From positions 1 through 18,368 of the forward strand of contig JALVCY010000023.1 in assembly GCA_027009605.1 (NCBI GenBank): DNA of 18,368 nt, in the 5' to 3' direction. The first letter of the stretch is position 1. The number at the start of each line of letters is the position of its first letter. Both the position numbers and the translations under genes were made by a program. Below, one piece after another: positions 8,990 to 16,166 of this stretch. This stretch comes from Saprospiraceae bacterium (GTDB taxonomy: Bacteria; Bacteroidota; Bacteroidia; Chitinophagales; Saprospiraceae). The notes under the pieces are model-generated. The model worked only from the letters and a program-made list of their open reading frames with translations, had not been told where the DNA came from and did not search any database.

Positions 8990-9958
8990 TTAGCCGGCGG
9001 AATGCCCCATTGGTTTTTGCTCCGTTACAATAAAAAAGCCTTCACTCCCCTGTACCTGATACAAAGGCATCAAAATATATCCCGTCAAAGGGGATAAAAT
9101 CTTTCCATTTATATCATCCGCTAAGTAATCTCCTTTTTTGACCGGAGAAAAATTGCGATAGCCGGGGCGCATCCTAAATTGATCTTTGGCAGAAAAAGGA
9201 TGTTTGTAGGCCATTCTCGCCAGTCTTGGCAAGTGTGCGGTATAGGATTTTAAGATGTCATCATGCCGGCTTTCAACGTCTTCCGGCCTAACCGCTCCCA
9301 CAAAACGCAGGCAGTTAACGATGGCTGCAACAGAGCGATTAACAGATAACGGGTCATCATGGCGACCGGATTCAAAGGTGGCTGCTACCGAAGGCACGCC
9401 TAGATAAGATACATCAAAATATTGCATGAAAGTCCCGTGTAAGGTATCGGTCAAATTAGAAATAACCGGCGCAAATAAGGCTTTGGCCAACTGGTAACTT
9501 TCTGCTGTGCCGGATGGAATAGAAAATATTCCGTCCTCTGCAGAAGTCGTGTGCAAGTCCAGCAAAATAATTTTTTCGGGCCGGTAGCTTTTGACTTCGT
9601 TACGGATAGAAGTACAAATTCCCTTGACTTCCAACTCCTCGGAGTTTAATGTGTGGTTAGGGCTTTTTAGTATTGACGCAACGTGCTCCGGTGTCCACTG
9701 TCGATTTAAATCGACTTCCACAAAACGCTTTTTGGCTTTTATGGCAGCTAGATTTCCATATAGCCCAATAAGACGTCCTTTAAACTCAAAGCTAGGATTG
9801 GTCAACGGCTCGTCCTGAAGCATCTTGAATAAAAGCTTGAGTGCTTTTATTCCGGCTATTTCGTTGCCATGGATGCCACCCATGACGATAATCAACGGCC
9901 CGCGGACACCGTCATGTTGTCCAATTAATCTATCTTTTCCCGTCACTACTTTCTTCAT
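8990..9958 (-). CDS. Succinylglutamate desuccinylase/aspartoacylase-family zinc hydrolase
   Basis: This is a 322-residue protein without a signal peptide, so probably cytoplasmic. The M14-like carboxypeptidase fold is indicated by VMGGIHGNEIAG, whose His30 and Glu33 are the expected zinc ligands, by DLNR (83-86) and by LLDLHTTS with His136 as third ligand. FESGRHDD later in the chain contains the likely catalytic Glu. Members hydrolyse N-acyl amino acids such as N-acetylaspartate or N-succinylglutamate; the substrate here is unknown. A C-terminal beta segment with a biotinyl/lipoyl-like look (KKGDYLADDINGKILSPLTG) follows the catalytic region, as is common in this family. The gene begins 5 nt after the barrel-protein stop, so the two are probably one transcript. 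Confidence 0.88.
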   Translation of the reverse strand: MKKVVTGKDRLIGQHDGVRGPLIIVMGGIHGNEIAGIKALKLLFKMLQDEPLTNPSFEFKGRLIGLYGNLAAIKAKKRFVEVDLNRQWTPEHVASILKSPNHTLNSEELEVKGICTSIRNEVKSYRPEKIILLDLHTTSAEDGIFSIPSGTAESYQLAKALFAPVISNLTDTLHGTFMQYFDVSYLGVPSVAATFESGRHDDPLSVNRSVAAIVNCLRFVGAVRPEDVESRHDDILKSYTAHLPRLARMAYKHPFSAKDQFRMRPGYRNFSPVKKGDYLADDINGKILSPLTGYILMPLYQVQGSEGFFIVTEQKPMGHSAG

Positions 9959-9963
9959 GAGTA

Positions 9964-10698
9964 CTAATCTATATATTCGACTTTGTGTAAAAAACGTAAG
10001 CCTACAGAAATCTCGAAGCTTACATTTGTTATCTTTCTTTGGGGGATATTGATGGGTTGCGTGTTGACGCTGTTGCAGTTATTGATGATTCCGGAGATGG
10101 CCGGTTGTTCGTATTGGCGGGACAAGTCGGGACTCACTGAAAATTCTATGATGCCACCGATTAAATCAGAAAAAGGAAATTCAAATCCACCCCCAAAAAT
10201 AACACCATAGTTAAATTTTTTGATGAATTCTTTTTTATTGTAAGGGTAAATAGGGTAGCATCTATTGCGTTCTTCAAAGTCGGCTAAATTGGTTTTGACT
10301 GTATATTCGCCACGCATCCCAAACATGTAGTAAGGGGTCAGGCTGCCCATCTCATTTAGTCGCTTCTTAGCTCCAATGGCCAGAGCTAGATTATTGAAGC
10401 GGATAGAATAGTCCTGATCATAACGCACCCCGCTAGTATTCAGAAAAGTTGTTTTCATGGATGTCCCGCGCGTATGGTATCCTGCTTGCGCAAAAACCGT
10501 AAATCGGGGGTCTTCCGGAAGCTCTTCGATGGCGGCAACAATATGATAACTCAGCAAGGGATTCCGGCGACCCAATTGATTGTCCCAACGTTGAGTCCCG
10601 ATAGAAAGTCCTCCTTTTAAGGTGTAAGCCGCTCCTTGCGCTTGCGCCGAATGGATGAAAAAAAAGAATCCTAAAAAAAAGAATAAAATGCGTTTCAT
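9964..10698 (-). CDS. Outer-membrane beta-barrel protein
   Basis: This is a 244-residue protein with a strong signal peptide (MKRILFFFLGFFFFIHSAQA, cleavage after AQA likely). The mature part has alternating amphipathic strands (YTLKGGLSIGTQRW, FTVFAQAGYHTRG, LALAIGAKKRL, YYMFGMRGEY, NYGVIFGGGFEFPF, ISVGLRFLHKV) typical of the small Bacteroidota porin-like barrel family, in the style of PorT or OMP_b-brl proteins. The ATG at 10698 is preferred; an in-frame TTG at 10713 would place MNFKD before the signal. Two A8 runs on the plus strand (10658-10665, 10673-10680) lie inside the signal-peptide codons. The protein's role is unknown. It is followed after 5 nt by the desuccinylase-like gene. Confidence 0.85.
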   Translation of the reverse strand: MKRILFFFLGFFFFIHSAQAQGAAYTLKGGLSIGTQRWDNQLGRRNPLLSYHIVAAIEELPEDPRFTVFAQAGYHTRGTSMKTTFLNTSGVRYDQDYSIRFNNLALAIGAKKRLNEMGSLTPYYMFGMRGEYTVKTNLADFEERNRCYPIYPYNKKEFIKKFNYGVIFGGGFEFPFSDLIGGIIEFSVSPDLSRQYEQPAISGIINNCNSVNTQPINIPQRKITNVSFEISVGLRFLHKVEYID

Positions 10699-10790
10699 GT
10701 CCTTGAAGTTCAACTAGAGCAGTGCTCATCCTGTCTAGGTCAAAAATCAACAAGGAGACAAGAAAGAACGAATAGTTGAGCTTATAGACC

Positions 10791-10798
10791 CAAAAATA
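10791..10798 (-). promoter_or_regulatory. Putative -7 box (TATTTTTG) for the barrel-protein operon
   Basis: On the minus strand this reads TATTTTTG, matching TAnnTTTG. It lies 93 nt upstream of the barrel-protein ATG. A TTTG (plus-strand CAAA at 10815-10818) sits 16 nt further upstream, close to but slightly short of the usual 17-23 nt spacing of the -33 element. Confidence 0.5.
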
Positions 10799-10891
10799 TT
10801 CTAATCCATTGCTACAAAGTGTTGATTATCAGTTAAGTACAAGTAAAGTCTGCTCCTATCAGTAATCCCCCAAAGGAGTTTTACCAACCAA

Positions 10892-12049
10892 TTATCTAAA
10901 AAGGTTTTCCAATTTATCAAAGAATCCAGAACCGGATTTAGCCTTTGAATCGTTTGGAGGGTTGAAGTTAGGCATATTTTGCATTTTTTTCAACAAGTCC
11001 TTCTCTTCTCTTGATAATTTTTGTGGAGACCAGATGTTGACAACGACAAGTTGGTCTCCGGTTTCGTATCTTTGAACAGACGGAAACCCTTTTCCGCGTA
11101 AGCGCAAAATCTTGCCGGCAGCAGTTCCGGGTTCTATTTTAATCTTGGCTTTTCCCGTAAGGGTTGGTACTTCTACACTGGTGCCTAAGGCCACATCTGC
11201 ATAGTTGAGATGTAAGTCATAGATGACATGATTGCCTTCTCTGCGGAAAAAATCATGGGGTTTTTCCTTGATGGTGATGAGCAAATCTCCATTCGGGCCA
11301 TCATTTGGGCCTTTATTTCCTTTTCCGCGCATGGACAGTTGCATATCATCTGCTACTCCCGGTGGAATATCAATGCTGATTACTTCAAAATCTTTTTTGA
11401 TTCCTGAGCCATGACAAGATGTGCATTTGGCTGTAATGGTTTTGCCTGTACCGTGGCAAGTAGAGCAAGCAACAGTGGTTTGCATTTGTCCTAAAAAAGT
11501 ATTTCGGATTTGCTTTACATATCCGGAGCCGCGGCAAGTTTGACAAGTCGAAATAGCGTTAGAATCTTTGGCGCCCGAGCCGTGGCAGACATCGCAAGTG
11601 ACGTCTTTTTTGACCTTAATCTTCTTGGTAATGCCTTTGGCAATCTCTTCCAAAGAAAGCTCCACTTTGATATGGAGGTTGCTTCCGCGCTTTGCAGAAT
11701 TTGCGGAACGAGCACGCCCGCCCCCAAAAAAGCTCTCAAATCCGCTGCCACCAAAAACATCGCCAAATTGCTCAAAAATATCATCCATGGTATAGCCACC
11801 GGCATGTCCATGTCCACCATGTCCATTAACGCCGGCGTGCCCGAAACGATCGTAACGAGCTCTTTTGTCATCATCAGATAGCACATCGTAGGCTTCTGCC
11901 GCCTCTTTAAATTTGGCTTCAGCGGTAGGATCCCCAGGATTTCGATCCGGATGAAACTTCATCGCCAGCTTTCGGTAGGCTTTTTTGATGACTATCTTGT
12001 CGGCTGTTTTGCTTACGCCTAGGATTTCGTAATAGTCCCTCTTTGTCAT
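10892..12049 (-). CDS. dnaJ: Chaperone protein DnaJ (type I Hsp40)
   Basis: This is a 385-residue co-chaperone that stimulates DnaK ATPase activity and delivers unfolded clients. The J domain spans about 1-70, with the essential HPD at 33-35 (KFHPDRNPGDP). A Gly/Phe-rich region follows, unusually rich in His and Gly (GHGGHGHAGGYTMDDIF). Four CxxCxGxG zinc-binding motifs are present: CDVCHGSG, CQTCRGSG, CSTCHGTG and CTSCHGSG. The C-terminal substrate-binding domains follow, containing RGKGNKGPNDGPNGDL and LRGKGFPSVQ. Length and domain order are those of full-length DnaJ. It lies 70 nt downstream of grpE on the same strand, a common pair in Bacteroidota; dnaK is not in the window. Confidence 0.98.
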   Translation of the reverse strand: MTKRDYYEILGVSKTADKIVIKKAYRKLAMKFHPDRNPGDPTAEAKFKEAAEAYDVLSDDDKRARYDRFGHAGVNGHGGHGHAGGYTMDDIFEQFGDVFGGSGFESFFGGGRARSANSAKRGSNLHIKVELSLEEIAKGITKKIKVKKDVTCDVCHGSGAKDSNAISTCQTCRGSGYVKQIRNTFLGQMQTTVACSTCHGTGKTITAKCTSCHGSGIKKDFEVISIDIPPGVADDMQLSMRGKGNKGPNDGPNGDLLITIKEKPHDFFRREGNHVIYDLHLNYADVALGTSVEVPTLTGKAKIKIEPGTAAGKILRLRGKGFPSVQRYETGDQLVVVNIWSPQKLSREEKDLLKKMQNMPNFNPPNDSKAKSGSGFFDKLENLFR

Positions 12050-12119
12050 AGTGTTTTTTTGTACTGTTTATTCAGCAATGATTAGGCACAAATAATAGTG
12101 CTGAAAAGTTGTCTATTTT

Positions 12120-12716
12120 CTACTTACCAACAACGACTTTCGCAAAACGTAGAATCTTGTCGTGTAAAAAATAACCTTTTTCAATGGTATCCACTACTTT
12201 GCCTTTAAGCTCATCAGTGGGGGCCGGTATCTCCGTAATTGCTTCGTGTTCATCCGGATTAAAGGGTTGTCCGGTAGATTCCATGGCTTTAACACCTAAA
12301 TTTTCAAGTGTAGAAAGTAATTTATTGTACACCAAAGAGATGCCTTCTGTTAATTCTTCTTGCTGAGCTGCTCGGTCAAAATCATCTACAACCGGCAATA
12401 TTTTTTCAATGGTCTTTTGGGCACAAGTCTCTGAGAGCTGTAATTGCTGCTTAGCGGTTCGGTTTTTATAGTTTTCAAATTCTGCTCTCAAGTACATTTG
12501 CTTTTTTCGGGCTTCTTCAAGGTCTATTTCTAACTGTTCTTCTCGAGAGACGGCATCGGCATCGGTCTCGGTCTCGGTCTCTACTTCCACTTTGCTAGTT
12601 TGTTCTTTGGTATTCAAATCTTTTTCAGTTGATTTGCTTTCCTGTTTTGATTTATTTTTTTTTCTCTTCATTTTGCTTACTAACTTTTGTAAGGATGAGT
12701 TAAGATTTTGTTTCAT
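12120..12716 (-). CDS. grpE: Nucleotide exchange factor GrpE
   Basis: This is a 198-residue partner of DnaK that releases ADP and acts as a thermosensor. The first roughly 60 residues are charged and disordered (KMKRKKNKSKQESKSTEKD). Next is the acidic repeat ETETETDADA, then the long coiled-coil helix (EEQLEIDLEEARKKQMYLRAEFENYKNR split over about 58-90) and the C-terminal beta domain with GVKAMESTGQPFNPDEHEAI and TIEKGYFLHDKILRFAKVVV, the GrpE signature. The start ATG at 12716 is the first in frame. The hexanucleotide tract at 12551-12580 lies inside this gene. grpE precedes dnaJ by 70 nt; the gap to the upstream thioredoxin-like gene is 127 nt. Confidence 0.97.
   Translation of the reverse strand: MKQNLNSSLQKLVSKMKRKKNKSKQESKSTEKDLNTKEQTSKVEVETETETDADAVSREEQLEIDLEEARKKQMYLRAEFENYKNRTAKQQLQLSETCAQKTIEKILPVVDDFDRAAQQEELTEGISLVYNKLLSTLENLGVKAMESTGQPFNPDEHEAITEIPAPTDELKGKVVDTIEKGYFLHDKILRFAKVVVGK
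12551..12580. repeat. Hexanucleotide tandem repeat inside grpE
   Basis: On the plus strand the units are CGGCAT twice and CGGTCT three times, without interruption. On the coding strand they specify three Glu-Thr and two Asp-Ala pairs. The unit length is a multiple of three, so gain or loss of units would change only the length of the disordered GrpE N-terminus and keep the frame. Confidence 0.8.
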
Positions 12717-12843
12717 TTTAATTCTGCTATGCAGTGGTTATGGCCACTAGGCTTACGATGTGGTTCACAAACGATGGCCCTAGCAGTTGGGGTGTACAAA
12801 CAGGTATCAATTATACTGCCATCCCGAAAAAAAGGACAAAATG

Positions 12844-13359
12844 TCATTTTGAGTCTAATTTTTTCGATAAAATCCTGTCAATTTTGCCAAAAGAAGGATT
12901 AGTGGCAATTATGACACCTTCGGGGTCGATCAAAAACTTGGTTGGGATACTCTGTACGCCGTATGCATTAGAAATAGGCATATTCCCCCTACGGTCTTCC
13001 ATGATGTGGTTGGGCCAATTAAGATGATCTTTCTCGATGGCAGCTTTCCAGGCATTGGGATTGCTTTCCAAACCGACACTAAAGATCTCCAATCCTTTGT
13101 CTTTGTACTTGGCGTATAGGCGTACTACTTTGGGATTGGCTCTTCGGCAGGGGCTACACCAGCTTGCCCAAAAATCAACCAAAACATAGTGTCCCTTCAA
13201 ATCTTCTAGGCTGATCTGATTTCCCGAAAGGGAAGTACCGGCTATCGGTGGAGCAGCCTGGTTGCTTATGTCGGGTGTCTGATTTGAATGATTATACCAA
13301 AGTAAGGCAAGGACAGCCACGATAAGTACAAGGTAGAATGGGTCAATCTTCTTTTTCAT
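12844..13359 (-). CDS. TlpA/ResA-like membrane-anchored thioredoxin-fold protein
   Basis: This is a 171-residue protein with one N-terminal membrane segment (about 8-22, FYLVLIVAVLALLWY) that would leave the thioredoxin domain outside the cytoplasm. The redox motif WASWCSPC places the cysteines at 68 and 71. The segment GVQSIPTKFLIDPEG supplies the cis-proline loop of the fold. Members reduce or isomerise disulfides in exported proteins or in cytochrome c maturation; the partner here is unknown. The N-terminus is not a lipoprotein signal. It is followed on the same strand by grpE after 127 nt, so an operon is possible but not shown. Confidence 0.9.
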   Translation of the reverse strand: MKKKIDPFYLVLIVAVLALLWYNHSNQTPDISNQAAPPIAGTSLSGNQISLEDLKGHYVLVDFWASWCSPCRRANPKVVRLYAKYKDKGLEIFSVGLESNPNAWKAAIEKDHLNWPNHIMEDRRGNMPISNAYGVQSIPTKFLIDPEGVIIATNPSFGKIDRILSKKLDSK

Positions 13360-13526
13360 TTATTCGAGTTCTGTAGTCAAAAGTGATGATTTTGTAGTGT
13401 TTTTCCGTGTAAACTTCGTGTTTCCTAAAAGTGAACTTTTGACCGCAAGTGCCACGAGAAAACACCAATATAACAGGAATTGTTGTTCTAACTTACTCTG
13501 AAAAGTAGGCTTTTTGAAATAGCTAG

Positions 13527-13574
13527 AAAATTTGGTGTTTTTTCATCAGAATACTTTTAGGAGTAAACCCAACG
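13527..13574. repeat. Dispersed repeat, copy B
   Basis: This is the second copy of the repeat at 201-248, in the same orientation and without gaps, 39 of 48 positions identical. The first 18 nt differ at one position only. The copy lies in non-coding DNA about 170 nt upstream of the thioredoxin-like start and about 150 nt from the palindrome. Confidence 0.55.
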
Positions 13575-13725
13575 TTAGGAATGAAAGTGTCATCGTAGGT
13601 CAAAGATGGCATTTGTGTCGTAAAACAATTATTTTTGCAAAAGGAAAGAAAATGTAACTGTTGAGCTACCCACTATTTTGGTCAAAAAATGCCCTTTTGG
13701 CGCCTGTTTTTGCTAAAATTTTATC

Positions 13726-13757
13726 ACGTAGGGACGCACGGCCGTGCGTCCCTACGT
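13726..13757. repeat. Perfect 32-bp palindrome without a loop
   Basis: Each 16-nt arm pairs perfectly; the left arm reads ACGTAGGGACGCACGG and the centre is CGGCCG. Symmetry ends one base outside on each side. It is GC-rich in an AT-rich neighbourhood, and no run of T follows on either strand, so it does not look like an intrinsic terminator. Short palindromes built on GTAGGGACGCAC occur as scattered intergenic repeats in Bacteroidota and Cyanobacteria (recalled, not checked). It sits upstream of the PspC gene, with its right arm near the -33 region of the putative promoter. Confidence 0.85.
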
Positions 13758-13776
13758 CAACATACACAAAAATGCT

Positions 13777-13784
13777 TATTTTTG
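13777..13784 (+). promoter_or_regulatory. Putative -7 box (TATTTTTG) for the PspC gene
   Basis: TATTTTTG matches TAnnTTTG and lies 49 nt before the ATG at 13834. No TTG is seen in the -33 position, which is filled by the end of the palindrome and the following bases. Confidence 0.45.
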
Positions 13785-13833
13785 CCTTAAAATAGGAGTA
13801 CCTTAACAGTTACAAGAAAATAATATTCAAAGA

Positions 13834-14046
13834 ATGCTTCATTTTCAAAATTTCTTAGAACGCTCTGCCTTTGGGGTCTCTGCTTATATCGGCGAAAAAA
13901 TAGGTGTGGCTTCTTCTCGAGTGCGCCTTTATTTTATCTATCTCTCTTGTGCTACTTTCGGCTCTCCGATTATTATTTATCTATTTCTTGCTTTTTGGTT
14001 GAATATCAAAAAGTATATTCACGAGAGGAGGCCACTTTCTGATTAA
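13834..14046 (+). CDS. Small PspC-family membrane protein
   Basis: This encodes 70 residues. The pattern FGVSAYIGEKIGVASSRVRLYFIYLS is the start of a PspC domain, in which a short amphipathic part precedes a transmembrane helix, here about 37-57 (LSCATFGSPIIIYLFLAFWL), followed by a basic tail (KKYIHERRP). PspC of proteobacteria works in the phage-shock envelope stress response; these short Bacteroidota forms are separate single-domain proteins of unknown role. No pspA or pspB is nearby. It is flanked by the palindrome region upstream and converges on the RRM gene. Confidence 0.82.
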   Translation: MLHFQNFLERSAFGVSAYIGEKIGVASSRVRLYFIYLSCATFGSPIIIYLFLAFWLNIKKYIHERRPLSD

Positions 14047-14128
14047 GTTTTCGGTAGAGTGGTATAATGGCCGGATAATTTGTAAAAATTTGTGGTACTA
14101 ACTTAGAGGTTGAAGCCATTGGTACGGG

Positions 14129-14159
14129 AAAAAAAAAGCCGCTACATAACTGCAGCGGC
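14129..14159 (-). terminator. Intrinsic terminator of the RRM gene
   Basis: On the minus strand a GCCGCT/AGCGGC stem of 6 bp with a 10-nt loop (14138-14159) is followed directly by nine T residues (14129-14137). It begins 24 nt after the RRM stop codon. The orientation and the T run fit rho-independent termination of the minus-strand transcript. Confidence 0.85.
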
Positions 14160-14183
14160 CGAAAACTTTAAGAAAGTTATTCC

Positions 14184-14477
14184 CTAATATCTTCTGTTGA
14201 AGTTTCCACCACCGCCGTGGCGATTGTCTCTTCTTTCTCTAGGTTCGGATTTCTTCACGACGATAGTTCTACCGTCCAAGTCGGTGTCATCTAGGCTATC
14301 AATAGCGTTTTGAGCTTCATCATCATTAGGCATTTCGACAAAGCCGAACCCTTTTGATTTTTGAGTAAATTTGTCCATAATAATTTTTACAGAATCGACA
14401 GTGCCAAATTCTTCAAAGGCATCCTGTAAAGTGGACTCACGTGTGTCAAAGCTTAGCTTTGCAACAAAAATGTTCAT
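14184..14477 (-). CDS. RNA-binding protein with a single RRM
   Basis: This is a 97-residue protein that is one RNA recognition motif plus a short basic tail. RNP2 is IFVAKL (3-8) and RNP1 is KGFGFVEM (about 42-49), both with the aromatic residues used for base stacking. The tail RERRDNRHGGGGNFNRRY is Arg/Gly-rich and may strengthen RNA binding. Such proteins in Bacteroidota and Cyanobacteria are often cold-induced and act on mRNA structure or stability. The leader before the ATG is about 60 nt if the -7 box at 14539-14546 is used, and a strong terminator follows, so it is probably a single-gene transcript. Confidence 0.94.
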   Translation of the reverse strand: MNIFVAKLSFDTRESTLQDAFEEFGTVDSVKIIMDKFTQKSKGFGFVEMPNDDEAQNAIDSLDDTDLDGRTIVVKKSEPRERRDNRHGGGGNFNRRY

Positions 14478-14538
14478 AAAAAACAGTTTAAAATAAAAAA
14501 AAGTAAGCTGGTAAAGAAATATACTTCACAACTCATTG

Positions 14539-14546
14539 CAAAGCTA
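14539..14546 (-). promoter_or_regulatory. Putative -7 box (TAGCTTTG) for the RRM gene
   Basis: The minus strand reads TAGCTTTG, matching TAnnTTTG, 61 nt upstream of the ATG. No -33 TTTG lies at the usual distance; the nearest is about 33 nt further upstream. The leader of about 55 nt could hold post-transcriptional control but shows no known riboswitch. Confidence 0.4.
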
Positions 14547-14641
14547 ACCCTATATTTATCCTAATGTTTCTTTTTTTGCCAAATACTTTGTTATTTATAT
14601 GTAAATGCTTCGTTTTCGGGCAGTTTTCTTTGTTTTTCTCC

Positions 14642-14670
14642 TTGTATTAGTTTTAATTTATATATTTTTG
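14642..14670 (+). promoter_or_regulatory. Bacteroidota promoter (TTG -18 nt- TATTTTTG) for gatA
   Basis: A TTG -33 element (14642-14644), an 18-nt spacer and TATTTTTG (14663-14670) form the best full promoter match in the window. The gatA TTG start at 14688 lies 17 nt after the box, giving a leader of about 10 nt. Confidence 0.65.
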
Positions 14671-14687
14671 CATCCTAAAATCGAGAC

Positions 14688-16112
14688 TTGAATACATTCT
14701 CCATATCTTATCCCACCATTGAGTCCGTGCAAAAAGCGCTCTTGCAAAAAGAGATTTCTTGCTCTAGCCTAGTGGATGACTATCTCAAGCGTATCGCCCA
14801 AACTCGCCATTTGAATGCTTATATCGAAGTGTTTGCGGAGGAAGCGAAAAGTCAGGCAGATATCATCGACCAAAAAATAGCGGCACAAAAGCCTTTGGGC
14901 AAATTATTCGGGGTTGTGCTGTCTATCAAAGACAATATCAGCTTTGCGCACCATACGATGACTGCCGGCTCCAAAATATTGCAATCGTATCAAGCACTGT
15001 TTTCTGCGACAGCGGTTCAGAGACTATTAGAGGAAGATGCCATCATCATTGGTCGAACCAATTGTGATGAATTTGGTATGGGGTCTTCTAATGAAAACTC
15101 TTTTTATGGGCCGGTCAAAAATGGATTGGATGAGAGCTTAATCCCGGGGGGCTCTTCGGGCGGGGCGGCGGTGTCGGTGCAGACCGGGACATGTTTGGCG
15201 GCTCTAGGTACCGATACGGGGGGGTCTGTTCGCCAGCCGGCTGCTTTTTGTGGGCTTTTTGGGTATAAACCTGCTTACGGCCGAGTTTCTCGACACGGTT
15301 TGGTGGCGTATGGCTCTTCTTTTGACCAACTGGGTGTGATTGCACATCATCCCCAAACTATTGCGCATTTGATGCAAATCATGGCGGGAGCAGATGAATA
15401 TGATGCCACTTGCTTGTCTGAAGCACCACCCGATTATTTGGCGCAAGCCCCAAAGAAGCCCTTGAAAATTGCCTATTTTGGGCAAATCTTAGCCAATGAA
15501 GCTTTGCATCCGACCATTCTAGCTACTTTTAAGGATGAGATTCAGAGGCTTGCGCAAAAAGGGTATCAAGTAGATTCTGTTGATTTTGACTTAATTGAAT
15601 ATCTGATACCGACCTATTATATACTGACCACTGCCGAGGCATCGACCAATTTGTCAAGATATGACGGCATTCGATACGGATATCGGGCAAAGGACGTACA
15701 TAGTCTTGAAGAGACCTACAAAAAAACAAGGACGGAAGGTTTTGGGCTCGAGGTGAAAAGACGCATTTTATTGGGGACTTACGTTTTGAGTGCCGGATAT
15801 TATGATGCTTATTTTGCGAAAGCTCAACAAAGTCGAAGGCTGATTCTGAATCGTATGCAGGCCATTTTGAAGGACTATGATATGGTGATGATGCCTGTTA
15901 CAGCAAATTTTGCCCGAAAAATTGGCACAAATTCGACGCCGGTCGAAGAATATCTTTCAGATGTTTTTACGGTGTTAGCCAATCTAACCGGACTACCGGC
16001 TATCTCATTTCCAGTTGCTAATAGTATTGATGAAAACGTAATATCTTTTCAATTTTTGACGTTAAGGGAGCGTGAAAATCTACTATTTAGTTGGTTTGTA
16101 CCGTCACATTAA
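14688..16112 (+). CDS. gatA: Glutamyl-tRNA(Gln)/aspartyl-tRNA(Asn) amidotransferase subunit A
   Basis: This 474-residue amidase-signature enzyme is the subunit that releases ammonia from glutamine for conversion of misacylated Glu-tRNA(Gln) or Asp-tRNA(Asn). The Ser-cisSer-Lys triad is visible as Lys81 (LSIKDNIS), Ser156 (IPGGSSGGAA) and Ser180 (GTDTGGSVRQPA). GYKPAYGRVSRHGLVAYGSS, typical of GatA, follows. The start must be the TTG at 14688: an in-frame stop lies 12 nt upstream and no earlier ATG exists. The C-terminus (SFQFLTLRERENLLFSW) matches the family end. gatB and gatC are not adjacent, which is common. A near-consensus promoter lies directly upstream. The convergent RRM gene is on the other side of this promoter. 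Confidence 0.95.
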   Translation: MNTFSISYPTIESVQKALLQKEISCSSLVDDYLKRIAQTRHLNAYIEVFAEEAKSQADIIDQKIAAQKPLGKLFGVVLSIKDNISFAHHTMTAGSKILQSYQALFSATAVQRLLEEDAIIIGRTNCDEFGMGSSNENSFYGPVKNGLDESLIPGGSSGGAAVSVQTGTCLAALGTDTGGSVRQPAAFCGLFGYKPAYGRVSRHGLVAYGSSFDQLGVIAHHPQTIAHLMQIMAGADEYDATCLSEAPPDYLAQAPKKPLKIAYFGQILANEALHPTILATFKDEIQRLAQKGYQVDSVDFDLIEYLIPTYYILTTAEASTNLSRYDGIRYGYRAKDVHSLEETYKKTRTEGFGLEVKRRILLGTYVLSAGYYDAYFAKAQQSRRLILNRMQAILKDYDMVMMPVTANFARKIGTNSTPVEEYLSDVFTVLANLTGLPAISFPVANSIDENVISFQFLTLRERENLLFSWFVPSH

Positions 16113-16158
16113 CGTTCTGTTTAGGAAAGAATATTAGGAAAAGTCAAGTTTATGCCCC

Positions 16159-16166
16159 TATCTTTG
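16159..16166 (+). promoter_or_regulatory. Putative -7 box (TATCTTTG) for the lytic transglycosylase
   Basis: TATCTTTG, identical to the box before cinA, lies 90 nt upstream of the preferred ATG at 16256. No TTG is seen at the -33 distance. The remaining gap after gatA contains no terminator that I can recognise. Confidence 0.45.

Larger units (their letters stand above)
13360..13833. other. 474-nt gene-free stretch with repeats
   Basis: No convincing reading frame is present on either strand. The stretch contains dispersed repeat copy B (13527-13574), the 32-bp perfect palindrome (13726-13757) and a -7-like box at 13777-13784 before the PspC gene. A second TATTTTTG at 13630-13637 fits TAnnTTTG but leads into an ATG immediately followed by TAA, so it marks no gene; it could start a non-coding RNA. 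Nothing else recognisable is seen. Confidence 0.6.

Noticed and set aside
11510..11886. Long open frames on both strands inside dnaJ
   Set aside because: They overlap the strongly supported dnaJ zinc-finger region and arise from its repetitive Gly/Cys codons.
12733..12748. Small inverted repeat AGTGG/CCACT upstream of grpE
   Set aside because: The 5-bp stem with a 6-nt loop is too short to stand out, and no T run follows it.
12708..13027. Plus-strand open frames with a protein-like look (FTNDGPSSWGVQTGINYTA)
   Set aside because: They run mostly antisense through the clear thioredoxin-like gene, have no start signal, and match no family I know.
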